A stretch of 64,000 nucleotides of DNA, taken from positions 248,001-312,000 of the forward strand of contig CAYGSJ010000001.1 in NCBI GenBank assembly GCA_964352665.1, written 5' to 3'. The notes beneath the pieces are model-generated. The model had not been told where the DNA came from, made no database searches, and saw only the letters and a list, made by a program, of their open reading frames with translations. This document shows, one piece after another, positions 8,284 through 16,712 of the stretch (position 1 is the first letter of the stretch; each line of letters opens with the position of its first letter). Both the position numbers and the translations under genes were made by a program. Origin of the DNA: UBA1672 sp964352665 (GTDB lineage Bacteria > Pseudomonadota > Alphaproteobacteria > Micavibrionales > Micavibrionaceae).

Positions 8284-9366
8284 TTACAAACACTGTGCCT
8301 TATGCCTTAGCCAATGATCGGCAAGAACACATGCCATCATGGCTTCTACCACTGGTGCTCCCCTGATACCGACACAGGGGTCATGGCGACCTTTGGTAAC
8401 AATCTCTGTTTCATTGCCTTCTTTATCAATTGTTTGGCGCGGCGTCAGGATCGAACTCGTAGGCTTGAAAGCAACTCTGGCCACTATATCCTGCCCTGAT
8501 GAAATACCTCCAAGAATACCGCCCGCATTGTTGGATTGAAATGCAGGACTACCGTCCTTAATTCTAATTTCGTCGGCATTAATTTCTCCGCCTAGAGCAA
8601 TCGCTTCAAAGCCATTACCTATCTCAACGGCCTTAACCGCGTTTATACTCATCATGGCCTTGGCTATATCGGCATCAAGCTTATCGTAGACTGGCGCCCC
8701 CAGCCCTGCAGGAATACCACTTGCGTGAACTTCGATTAATGCGCCGGCGCTTGATCCTGCCTTGCGAACACCATCCAGATAGCTGGCCCATTTTTCTGCT
8801 GCCTGCGCATCAGGAGAGAAAAACGGATTTTGGGTCACTTGCTCCCAATCCCAGTTATTTCGATCTATTGTTTCTGTCCCAACCTGCACAACAGCAGCGC
8901 GAATTTGAACACCATCACCGATCTGCGTTGCAAGTATCTTGCGCGCAATAGCACCAGCAGCAACCCGCATAGCTGTTTCACGTGCAGATGATCGCCCACC
9001 CCCACGATAATCACGTATGCCATATTTCTGATCATAGGTAAAATCAGCATGCCCGGGGCGGAATTTATCTTTTATCTCACTGTAATCTTTAGATTTTTGG
9101 TCCTTATTGTGAATAACAAGGCCAATAGGAGTTCCTGTTGTTTCCCCCTCAAATACTCCAGAGAGAATTTCAACTTCGTCAGGCTCTTTACGCTGTGTTG
9201 TATGACGACTTTGGCCAGGCTTCCGCAGGTCCAGAAACACTTGAATATCCTTTTCGACCAAAGGGATACGCGGAGGAACGCCGTCAACAACCGCACCTAT
9301 GGCGGTGCCGTGGCTTTCCCCGAAGGTTGTATACTGAAATAATGACCCAAAACGATTACCAGACAT
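8284..9366 (-). CDS. aroC: Chorismate synthase
   Basis: 360 residues. Last common step of aromatic amino acid synthesis, using reduced FMN to eliminate phosphate from EPSP. Family signatures are visible: SHGTAIGAVVDGVP near the N-terminus, RPGHADFTY followed by DYRGGGRSSARETA in the middle, and RHDPCVGIRGAPVVEA near the C-terminus. It is first in an operon with sppA and divergent from the small gene at 9497. Confidence 0.96.
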   Translation of the reverse strand: MSGNRFGSLFQYTTFGESHGTAIGAVVDGVPPRIPLVEKDIQVFLDLRKPGQSRHTTQRKEPDEVEILSGVFEGETTGTPIGLVIHNKDQKSKDYSEIKDKFRPGHADFTYDQKYGIRDYRGGGRSSARETAMRVAAGAIARKILATQIGDGVQIRAAVVQVGTETIDRNNWDWEQVTQNPFFSPDAQAAEKWASYLDGVRKAGSSAGALIEVHASGIPAGLGAPVYDKLDADIAKAMMSINAVKAVEIGNGFEAIALGGEINADEIRIKDGSPAFQSNNAGGILGGISSGQDIVARVAFKPTSSILTPRQTIDKEGNETEIVTKGRHDPCVGIRGAPVVEAMMACVLADHWLRHKAQCL

Positions 9367-9496
9367 GGTTACTCTGTATATAGGATTCTAGCGGGTTTGA
9401 ATAGAAATAATCTTTGGTTTAACCAATAATTTATTTGCAAAATTTAATCCTATTATGATATTTTCTGTCAACGAAAAACAAAAGCGGGCTAAGAAT

Positions 9497-9799
9497 ATGA
9501 CAGACCATAAGGGATTCGAGTTTTCGAGGTTGAATGATCCGGGTGAGTGGGGTGTTCCACGGGAGAGAGTTGCCGCAAGAGCAAGAGAGCTCGCACGCGG
9601 GACAAAAGAAGATTGGGTAAAAGCCGGTTTGGGCGGGGACTATGACCTTGCCCGACAAACTTTGGAACGTGAAGAACGCGCGGCCAGAGGTGACGAGCCC
9701 CCAGCCCCCCCTTTGCCCAACGGTACTTACACTAGAAACCCGCCCAACATGGCTGGCGGAGGTGGCACCTCTCCCTATTACGATGATTTCGAATTTTAG
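9497..9799 (+). CDS. Small protein with Gly/Pro-rich tail, unknown
   Basis: 100 residues from the ATG at 9497, preferred to an in-frame upstream start at 9455 that lacks any RBS. The first 70 residues are charged and helical (many Arg/Glu/Ala). The tail is Pro-, Gly- and Asn-rich and ends in YYDDFEF. There is no signal peptide or membrane segment. The coding strand is noticeably richer in G and C than the neighbouring intergenic DNA, which supports coding. I recognise no family. Confidence 0.55.
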   Translation: MTDHKGFEFSRLNDPGEWGVPRERVAARARELARGTKEDWVKAGLGGDYDLARQTLEREERAARGDEPPAPPLPNGTYTRNPPNMAGGGGTSPYYDDFEF

Positions 9800-9870
9800 A
9801 AAAATATAGCCTTTTTGATGCTATTTGCGGATGCATACATCCCTGCAAACGTTATATGCATAAAATTTGT

Positions 9871-9899
9871 TTGACAATAAAAGTTAATTTACTTAACAA
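9871..9899 (+). promoter_or_regulatory. Predicted promoter for the 9944 gene
   Basis: A consensus TTGACA at 9871-9876, a 17-bp spacer and a weak -10 TAACAA at 9894-9899. A GGAG Shine-Dalgarno at 9931-9934 precedes the ATG at 9944 with normal spacing. Confidence 0.45.
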
Positions 9900-9943
9900 G
9901 AACGTTTCGAAAATAATAAAAAACTGTAATGGAGTAAAATATA

Positions 9944-10195
9944 ATGGCAAAAAAGCATGACAGAATATTGCAACAAGCCGCCAGCGGATCTGGCGTAATT
10001 GTAACTGCACAACTTTTGAGTGCCTTTGAACACAAAAGTGCTACTGTTCAGGTACAGGGTGATACGATTGTAATAAATGCAGGAAATAACAAGGCTACAC
10101 TCCCCAATATCGGAGATAAGTTTAATCTTGGTAGTTTGGGGCAAAACGCAACCGGCCTCAGAAGAACAGCACAAGCAGCCCTAGAGAACGGATAA
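9944..10195 (+). CDS. Small soluble protein, unknown
   Basis: 83 residues with a clear GGAG RBS and a consensus -35 upstream. There is a basic N-terminus, then a mixed segment with many Val, Gly and Asn residues. No signal peptide, helix or motif is recognised. It stands alone between a unidirectional small gene and a convergent operon whose last gene ends 3 bp away. Confidence 0.6.
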   Translation: MAKKHDRILQQAASGSGVIVTAQLLSAFEHKSATVQVQGDTIVINAGNNKATLPNIGDKFNLGSLGQNATGLRRTAQAALENG

Positions 10196-10198
10196 TTT

Positions 10199-10660
10199 CT
10201 ATTCTACTTTAACTTTTTCTTTTTGAGTAGAGAGTGTTCCCTGCTCGATAATTGCAAGAGTAAGGCGGCTAATGGCCGTACGTTTATCGGTCGCCTCTTC
10301 TATCATATCGATTTGCCACACTTGTGTACGCCGCCCGACATGGAGTGGCGTACAGGTTCCTACAACATGCCCTTCAGTGACAGCGCGAATGTGATTGGCA
10401 TTAATTTCAAGACCAACGGCACGGTATTTATCGGGATCTATTGTCATCCATGCAGCAACGCTGCCTAATGTTTCAGCAAGAACACAGCTTGCCCCACCAT
10501 GAAGAATACCAAAGGGTTGTGTTGTACGATGATCTACGGGAATACGGCCTTTGAGAAAATCCGGCCCGATTTCAAGAAATTCAAACCCGATATGCTCTCC
10601 CATATTGGCATTTCGCAGACCATCCAGATGATCGACTGTATATTCTTTAAACCAGATCAT
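10199..10660 (-). CDS. Hotdog-fold acyl-CoA thioesterase (PaaI/MenI type)
   Basis: 153 residues. The hotdog signature is clear: HRTTQPFGILHGGASCVLAET, where the HGG turn and following residues form the active site of the PaaI/YdiI group. It hydrolyses an unidentified acyl- or aroyl-CoA. It overlaps the upstream yciI-like gene by 4 nt and is the last gene of the fabI operon, consistent with an acyl-thioester housekeeping role. Specificity cannot be read from sequence. Confidence 0.82.
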   Translation of the reverse strand: MIWFKEYTVDHLDGLRNANMGEHIGFEFLEIGPDFLKGRIPVDHRTTQPFGILHGGASCVLAETLGSVAAWMTIDPDKYRAVGLEINANHIRAVTEGHVVGTCTPLHVGRRTQVWQIDMIEEATDKRTAISRLTLAIIEQGTLSTQKEKVKVE

Positions 10661-10965
10661 TTTGGCAAAAACTTTTCGAAACTGGGCCCAACTTTAGCAT
10701 CAAAAATTTCTATATCCTTCCACACGTCACCTTTCACGTACGGCTCGTCTTTAAGCCATTGCTCGAGCTCAGAACGTGTTTCAAAATCAACAAGCATAAC
10801 AGAACCACACATCTGGCCTGCATCATTTAAAAGTGCTGTTGCATTAAGGAGACATTTTTTTTCCAGCATTTGGTCACCAAGAGCCAGATGCGCATCTCGC
10901 GCCGCCATACGGCGCTCTAATGCCTGATCATCTTTTCCATCTCTTCCGATGACTAGGAAATGCAT
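10657..10965 (-). CDS. YciI-like protein
   Basis: 102 residues. A YciI-type ferredoxin-like fold is suggested by the length, the start MHFLVIGRDG, a following R-x-A-H-L segment and the central GSVMLVDFETRSELEQWLKDEPYV, all typical of this family. Function in the family is poorly known. It starts 4 bp after fabI and overlaps the thioesterase gene by 4 nt, so it lies in the middle of a three-gene operon. Confidence 0.8.
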   Translation of the reverse strand: MHFLVIGRDGKDDQALERRMAARDAHLALGDQMLEKKCLLNATALLNDAGQMCGSVMLVDFETRSELEQWLKDEPYVKGDVWKDIEIFDAKVGPSFEKFLPK

Positions 10966-10969
10966 CTAA

Positions 10970-11818
10970 TTAAGCCGCCTCGCCTTTATCTTTGGGCTTC
11001 ATGCTGGCTAACAATTCTGCAGTTTCTGCCACGCTATCAACGGAAAGCATGCCAACGGTGTGATAACCGCTATCCACATGCAGTATTTCTCCGGTTACAC
11101 CGCTACCAAGTTCGGACAGAAGGAACAAGCCAGAACGCCCAACATCTTCAATTGTAACATTGCGCTTTAGAGGTGCATTCAATTCATTCCACTTAAGAAT
11201 GAAGCGGAAATCACCGATTCCACTTGCAGCCAACGTCTTGATTGGTCCGGCCGAAATGGCATTCACGCGAATGTTATCCTTGCCAAGGTCTGCGGCCAGA
11301 TATTTCACAGAAGCTTCCAACGCTGCCTTAGCGACGCCCATGACATTGTAATGGGGCATAACCTGTTCCGCACCGTAATATGTCAGTGTCAGAAGAGAGC
11401 CGCCATCTTTCATTAACGGAGCGGCGCGCTGCGCTACCGCTGTAAAAGAATACACGGATATATCCATAGTACGCAGGAAATTATCTCTGCTTGTGTTGAG
11501 GTACATACCATCAAGCTCGTTCTTGTCAGAAAAAGCGATGGCATGGACAACAAAATCAACTTGCCCCCACTGTTTCTTGATTTCCGAAAACGTTTTATCA
11601 ATGCTTGATTCATCAGTAACATCACAGGGTAAAACAATTTTAGACCCTACACGCTCGGCAAGCGGAGTGACACGCTTTAGTAAAGCGTCCCCCTGATACG
11701 TAAATGCAAGTTCCGCTCCTGCAGACGCAGCTGCCTCCGCAATGCCCCATGCAATTGACTTGTCGTTAGCGACCCCCATGATGAGGCCGCGTTTACCTTT
11801 TAAAAATTCGCTGTTCAT
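10970..11818 (-). CDS. fabI: Enoyl-[acyl-carrier-protein] reductase (NADH)
   Basis: 282 residues. Reduces enoyl-ACP in the last step of each fatty acid elongation cycle. The SDR fold has the FabI-specific N-terminus MGVANDKSIAWGIA, a YYGAEQVMPHYNVMGVAKAALE segment with the catalytic Tyr-x6-Lys (about 157-164), and SAGPIKTLAASGI. It is first of an operon with a YciI-like protein and a hotdog thioesterase. Confidence 0.95.
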   Translation of the reverse strand: MNSEFLKGKRGLIMGVANDKSIAWGIAEAAASAGAELAFTYQGDALLKRVTPLAERVGSKIVLPCDVTDESSIDKTFSEIKKQWGQVDFVVHAIAFSDKNELDGMYLNTSRDNFLRTMDISVYSFTAVAQRAAPLMKDGGSLLTLTYYGAEQVMPHYNVMGVAKAALEASVKYLAADLGKDNIRVNAISAGPIKTLAASGIGDFRFILKWNELNAPLKRNVTIEDVGRSGLFLLSELGSGVTGEILHVDSGYHTVGMLSVDSVAETAELLASMKPKDKGEAA

Positions 11819-12013
11819 AGTTCTGCTTCTTTAATTATTAACAGATTTTTGATTGTTCAATATCCTACACATTTATATGGGCTAGTCCAGAGTAAGCATG
11901 TATATTCGAAAAAATAACATCAAAAAATCATACCCTCTTATTAGCAAGATAAAAACCTGATATACTGAATTCGAGTTTTTCTTTCTAGATTAACACATTA
12001 ACAGCGAAGACTG

Positions 12014-13474
12014 ATGACCGTCGATTACAAAAACGCTAAACACATATGTAATGTTATTCGTCGACAGATACAAAGCGGCTTCCCTAACCTGTATATTGAT
12101 TTCATTTTGCACCCAGAAAATGGGAGGATGAAGGCATTTTCAAAGGAAATTCATAATATTTCCGAACATCCTGCAGGGCCAACACTGGTTGATTATATTC
12201 AAGACGATGACGTCAAAGACATACTACAGAACAACAGATCTTGTTTTATTGGGATGAGCCAGCACAGAAACCCTGGATTTTTAGGTTTTTTAAAGAGTGA
12301 AGGCTATCTGGCACTAGCTTTTATAAATTTTGAGCGATTCAGATCAGAAGAAACATTGCGTAATCATGTTCTGCATCTGACTTGGCACGCAATAGAGCTC
12401 TACGATGCCTACATAAACAATAAGGAGACTAACGAGGAAACAAAGTTTGCCTATTCAAGCAACAAGAACATTATCTCTATCGATCAAAAACAAACCTATC
12501 CTGGTTTATTAAATCTGAAAGCTGATATTTTTTCCGCCAGTCTTCAAACATTAATGGGCCGGGATGAGGCCTTGAACATTCTGGCACAACAACGAATGCA
12601 CGACACGCTGTCCCCTGAAAAAGGTTTTTTTGCAGAAAATTTTCCTTTTCCTGTGTGTCTGGACACTCTTGAGTTGCTTTTTGAAAAAAACTTAAAACAG
12701 TATAGAAAGACAAAAAAACCTGTACTGGCTGCAAAAAAAATTACAGAAGATGTCGGAAAAACTTTTGAATCAACATCTATTGAACAATGGCGCAGTTTTG
12801 CTATACCGGCACATCATATGGCCTGGAACGGACACGCCCCGGAAGTCATTTTGGGAGCAGCACTCTACACAGGAGAAGATGCGTATGCCCAGTCTATTGC
12901 AGATATGATCTCGGAACGTATGTCAATAAAGCCGGAAATCATTACAAACCTGCAGGACTTCAACCCTTTTGCAGGAGAAGGTGCCAATATACGGGCGCAC
13001 AGGAAACAAGCAAAAGATATTATGATCAAGCTATCTAATACCATGACCGGTATGGTTGATTACAGGTCAATCCTTGATGTTGCACATAAGCAAAGCCATT
13101 CGATAGTAACAGGGTCACCTTTTGGCTGGTGCTCAAATGCCCTTTTAAGAGCCATAGAGGTTGTAAACCAGCATCAAAAAACAATGACAAATGAAGCCCT
13201 TATCCAAAAGGCATATGAAGCCTTTGAACAGGAACTAGAGATGATTGAGTGGGACACACTAGTCCACTTTCATCACATTATAATGGAATACAGACGCGAC
13301 GGTATAAATTTAGACCTTTATGAGGCTCTAGACATAATGGAACGGTACGACGAGTTCACATCGATATGTATTACACTTTCTACCGTTGAGCTTATGTATT
13401 TAGAGGAAAACTCAAGTCATAAAAAAATGAATATTTCTGACTTCATGAGCCAAAATACCATTAAGAAGAAGTAG
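12014..13474 (+). CDS. Large cytosolic protein of unknown function
   Basis: 486 residues with no signal peptide or membrane segment. It is rich in His and aromatic residues, for example HVLHLTWHAIELYD (about 119-132), PAHHMAWNGHAPEVILGAA and FHHIIMEYRRDG. Clustered His residues could bind metal, but I see no known motif. It has a 195-bp upstream region and ends at a good terminator, so it is an independent unit. I do not recognise the family. Confidence 0.75.
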   Translation: MTVDYKNAKHICNVIRRQIQSGFPNLYIDFILHPENGRMKAFSKEIHNISEHPAGPTLVDYIQDDDVKDILQNNRSCFIGMSQHRNPGFLGFLKSEGYLALAFINFERFRSEETLRNHVLHLTWHAIELYDAYINNKETNEETKFAYSSNKNIISIDQKQTYPGLLNLKADIFSASLQTLMGRDEALNILAQQRMHDTLSPEKGFFAENFPFPVCLDTLELLFEKNLKQYRKTKKPVLAAKKITEDVGKTFESTSIEQWRSFAIPAHHMAWNGHAPEVILGAALYTGEDAYAQSIADMISERMSIKPEIITNLQDFNPFAGEGANIRAHRKQAKDIMIKLSNTMTGMVDYRSILDVAHKQSHSIVTGSPFGWCSNALLRAIEVVNQHQKTMTNEALIQKAYEAFEQELEMIEWDTLVHFHHIIMEYRRDGINLDLYEALDIMERYDEFTSICITLSTVELMYLEENSSHKKMNISDFMSQNTIKKK

Positions 13475-13475
13475 A

Positions 13476-13511
13476 AAACCACCGCATCCATTTGCGATGG
13501 TTTCCTTTTTT
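13476..13511 (+). terminator. Rho-independent terminator
   Basis: The stem AAACCACCGCA / TGCGATGGTTT has one mismatch and a short loop, followed by CCTTTTTT. It begins immediately after the stop of the 12014 gene and may also serve the convergent 17-kDa antigen gene in part. Confidence 0.75.
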
Positions 13512-13530
13512 ATCTTAAATTCAGAACGTT

Positions 13531-14007
13531 CTAATTTACGATCTGCCAGCTTCCATCCGGTTGTTGGCAAGCTGTTCCGTAACCAGACTCTTCTTTTCCA
13601 CCAACATAAATTGTTTGTTGGAATTCACGACAATATTTACCGCTCGCGCTATAACCGTCCTTCGTGGCAATCACTTCTCCGTAATTTCCACTTTCCGGAT
13701 TGTTCCAGGAGATCGGCTCACCTACCGGCGCGCTTTGCGCCTGATAGGATGCCTGAGACATGTATTGTTTGTCTGCGCGATCCAATGATTTTCCGATTTC
13801 GCTTCCGGCTAAAGCGCCAAGTAATGCACCTGCGCCCGTTGCCCAAAGTTGACCACTTCCGCCCCCTACTTTGGAACCAAGTATCCCACCAATCAACGCA
13901 CCACTTCCTGTGCCAATTAGTTCTTTATTACCTTTACCTTCAAGTGTTTGGCATGCCGTAAGGCCAAAAGTTGCAACAAACATCATTACAAGTGCTAAAT
14001 TTTTCAT
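13531..14007 (-). CDS. Glycine-zipper outer-membrane lipoprotein (17 kDa surface antigen type)
   Basis: 158 residues. The lipobox LTAC is at C19. A glycine-zipper stretch (about 33-73: repeated GxxxG with GALIGGILG and GALLGALAGSEIG) is followed by a C-terminal domain with YCREFQQT and YGTACQQPDGSWQIV, typical of the rickettsial 17 kDa antigen family. It is presumably anchored in the outer membrane. The role is structural or unknown. It is convergent with the 12014 gene and divergent from pdxH. Confidence 0.85.
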   Translation of the reverse strand: MKNLALVMMFVATFGLTACQTLEGKGNKELIGTGSGALIGGILGSKVGGGSGQLWATGAGALLGALAGSEIGKSLDRADKQYMSQASYQAQSAPVGEPISWNNPESGNYGEVIATKDGYSASGKYCREFQQTIYVGGKEESGYGTACQQPDGSWQIVN

Positions 14008-14117
14008 GCGTGTCTACTTTCATTTTTAGTTAACAACGTATTTGAACTCAGGAGTATATCCATTTATAAAATGAATTCATAGATACTATTACGTACAAAA
14101 AAAAGAGATCCTTCGAA

Positions 14118-14714
14118 ATGCCTTTAAAGATGCCTGAAGACCCCTTCTCCTTGTTTAAGGAATGGCTTGCTGAAGCAGAAAAATCAGAAATAAATGACCC
14201 CGGCGCCATGGCCTTGGCCACGTGCGGAAATGATGGAAAACCCTCTGTTCGAATGGTTTTGCTAAAAGGACTTGGCGATGGGGGATTTAAGTTTCATACA
14301 AATCAGGAAAGCCAAAAAGGAAGTGAACTTTCTGAAAACCCCTGTGCTGCTTTATGTTTTCACTGGAAAACTCTTAGGAAACAAGTGCGCGCCGAAGGTA
14401 GAATAGAAATTGTCGACGGAAAAGAGGCTGACGAATATTTTGCAGATCGGCCGTATGAGAGACAAATAGGGGCATGGGCCTCCCAGCAATCGCGTCCTCT
14501 GGCTAACAGGGAATCACTTGAAGCAACAATAGAAGCCTTACAAAAGCAATACCCAAAGGGCACATTGGTCCCACGCCCACCATATTGGATTGGGTATCGC
14601 CTAATTCCTGATAACATTGAGTTTTGGTGGGACAATCCTGACCGTTTACACGATCGGATGAAATACACCAAATATAGTAAAGACATGTGGACCATACAAC
14701 GCTTGTACCCTTGA
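14118..14714 (+). CDS. pdxH: Pyridoxamine/pyridoxine 5'-phosphate oxidase
   Basis: 198 residues. FMN enzyme that makes pyridoxal 5'-phosphate. Signatures are RMVLLKGL, FHTNQESQKGSEL, the ERQIGAWASQQSRPL segment and the C-terminal RPPYWIGYRLIPDNIEFW with the usual short end LYP. PLP is the cofactor of the 5-aminolevulinate synthase in this window. It is followed by htpG after a short gap that holds a heat-shock-type promoter. Confidence 0.94.
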   Translation: MPLKMPEDPFSLFKEWLAEAEKSEINDPGAMALATCGNDGKPSVRMVLLKGLGDGGFKFHTNQESQKGSELSENPCAALCFHWKTLRKQVRAEGRIEIVDGKEADEYFADRPYERQIGAWASQQSRPLANRESLEATIEALQKQYPKGTLVPRPPYWIGYRLIPDNIEFWWDNPDRLHDRMKYTKYSKDMWTIQRLYP

Positions 14715-14738
14715 TTTTCTGCTAAAAATCATCCATAA
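14710..14738 (+). promoter_or_regulatory. Candidate RpoH (heat-shock) promoter for htpG
   Basis: CTTGAT at 14710-14715, a 17-bp spacer and CCATAA at 14733-14738. This resembles the alphaproteobacterial sigma-32 pattern CTTGAA-N17-CCAT. The -35 box overlaps the pdxH stop codon. The position 31 bp upstream of the htpG start fits. Confidence 0.45.
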
Positions 14739-14769
14739 CACTACAAATCTAAACATGGGGTTATATAAA

Positions 14770-16710
14770 ATGAGTGCAAAAACAAAACAAGCTGATGATC
14801 ATCAAATACAGCCACAAGAATTCAGCGCAGATGTATCGCGCCTATTGGATATTGTTGCTCATGCACTGTATACGAACCACGATGTGTTTCTTAGAGAGCT
14901 TATATCGAACGCCGCTGATGCCTGTGACCGCCTGCGCTACGATGCCATTGCCAACCCCGGCCTTATTACCGATAACCCTGAATTCCGTATTTGTACCTTT
15001 AAGGACACAACCGACCGCACTATGAGTGTTATTGATAACGGAATCGGTATGAACGACAAAGAGTTGATCGATAATCTGGGCACAATCGCAAAGTCAGGTA
15101 CTGCTGCTTTAATGGAGCAAATGAAAGCCACCAATGGTGATAACGACAAACTTAAACTTATAGGTCAGTTCGGTGTTGGTTTCTATGCTGGCTATATGGT
15201 GGCTCATAAAATCGAAGTCGTTAGCAGAAAAGCCGGTGAAGATACGACATGGTATTGGGAATCAGATGGCAAATCAGGTTTCATCGTGCGTGAAGCAACA
15301 GAAACAGAAGCATCTCGCTTGGATGGCGAACGAGGCACAGCGATAACACTTCAAGTCAAAGATGAAGCATGTGAATTTCTGTTAGATGAAAAGATAAAGG
15401 CTACCGTGCAGGAATATTCTGATCACATCAGTGTTCCTATTTATCTAGGCACACCTTCTAACATTGCCAAAGACAAGGATGTAGAGCCTATCAACAGCGC
15501 ATCTGCACTCTGGATGCGATCAAAAAACGAAATCACAAAACCAGAATACCAAAGCTTCTACAACCATATTTCCAACAGCTTTGACGAACCTGTTATGACA
15601 TCACATTGGAAGGCAGAAGGAAAAATCGAGTTTACAGCCCTACTCTATATCCCGACCCTTCGACCTTGGGATTTATTTGATCCCAGTCGCAGACACTTTG
15701 TGAAATTATACGTTCGCCGTGTCTTTATTACGCAAGATCTAGACACATTGATGTATCCTTGGCTTCGTTTTATTCGTGGCGTTATTGACAGCGAAGACCT
15801 TCCCCTAAATATCAGCCGTGAATCACTCCAATATAATCCAACAATCGAAAAAATACGCAGCGCCGTAGCACGCAAAGTACTTGGAGATTTAGACAAGTTA
15901 TCACGGGATGATCCCCCTGCCTTTTCTACATTCTGGGGACAGTTCGGCCCTGCATTAAAAGAGGGGCTTTATGATGCCCCCGAGCATAGAGAAACCCTGC
16001 TGAAAGTGTGTCGTTTCTACTCCAGTAAGGATAATGGAGATAAATTTACAACACTGGAAGAGTATCTTTCCCGCATGATAGAGGGGCAAGAAACTATCTT
16101 TTATATCAGTGGTGAAAACATCAATAGTGTTAGAAACAGCCCACAATTAGAAGGCTTTAGAGCTAAAGGGATAGAAGTCCTCTTCTTAACCGATACAATT
16201 GATGATTTTTGGCTCCAAAACGTTCTTGATTATAAAGGGAAGGTATTTAAGTCCATTACCAAGGGGGATATAGACCTTGGGAAATTTGATTCCACTCAAA
16301 AAGCGACTCAAGAGCAAGGTGAAACAAGTAAAGAAAATTCAGAAGAATTAGAAAAGCTAATCTCGACCTTCAAAGATATTTTAAAAGATCAAGTAAGCGG
16401 AATTAAACAGTCCCAGCGCCTGACAGACTCACCTGTGTGTCTTGTAGCGCCTGATGGAGGCGTTGATATGCACATGGAACGTGTTTTAAAAATTCACCAG
16501 AAGTACCAAAGTGACACAAAGCCTATTTTAGAAATAAATCCAACTCACCCCCTTATCAAAAAACTGGCACAAACCTATGCAGATGGCAGTGATGTAAAGG
16601 ATGCAGCGTTTTTACTTCTGGATCAGGCAAGAATCATTCAAGGCCAGCCAGTAGAAAACCTTGCAGAGTTCACACGCAGAATGTCAAAATTTATGAATGA
16701 CGCGCTGTAA
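14770..16710 (+). CDS. htpG: Chaperone protein HtpG (Hsp90)
   Basis: 646 residues from the ATG at 14770, which has a GGGG RBS 9 nt upstream; an in-frame ATG at 14755 is possible. The ATP-binding GHKL domain shows RELISNAADACDRLRY (ATP-binding Asn), DNGIGM, GTIAKSGT and GQFGVGFYAGYMVA. The middle and C-terminal dimerisation domains follow at normal length, without an MEEVD tail as in bacteria. A heat-shock-type promoter lies directly upstream. Confidence 0.96.
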   Translation: MSAKTKQADDHQIQPQEFSADVSRLLDIVAHALYTNHDVFLRELISNAADACDRLRYDAIANPGLITDNPEFRICTFKDTTDRTMSVIDNGIGMNDKELIDNLGTIAKSGTAALMEQMKATNGDNDKLKLIGQFGVGFYAGYMVAHKIEVVSRKAGEDTTWYWESDGKSGFIVREATETEASRLDGERGTAITLQVKDEACEFLLDEKIKATVQEYSDHISVPIYLGTPSNIAKDKDVEPINSASALWMRSKNEITKPEYQSFYNHISNSFDEPVMTSHWKAEGKIEFTALLYIPTLRPWDLFDPSRRHFVKLYVRRVFITQDLDTLMYPWLRFIRGVIDSEDLPLNISRESLQYNPTIEKIRSAVARKVLGDLDKLSRDDPPAFSTFWGQFGPALKEGLYDAPEHRETLLKVCRFYSSKDNGDKFTTLEEYLSRMIEGQETIFYISGENINSVRNSPQLEGFRAKGIEVLFLTDTIDDFWLQNVLDYKGKVFKSITKGDIDLGKFDSTQKATQEQGETSKENSEELEKLISTFKDILKDQVSGIKQSQRLTDSPVCLVAPDGGVDMHMERVLKIHQKYQSDTKPILEINPTHPLIKKLAQTYADGSDVKDAAFLLLDQARIIQGQPVENLAEFTRRMSKFMNDAL

Positions 16711-16712
16711 GA

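Noticed and set aside
11832..11860. TTGAAC-N17-TAATTA on the minus strand before fabI
   Set aside because: The -10 would lie only 13 bp before the ATG, leaving no room for an RBS.
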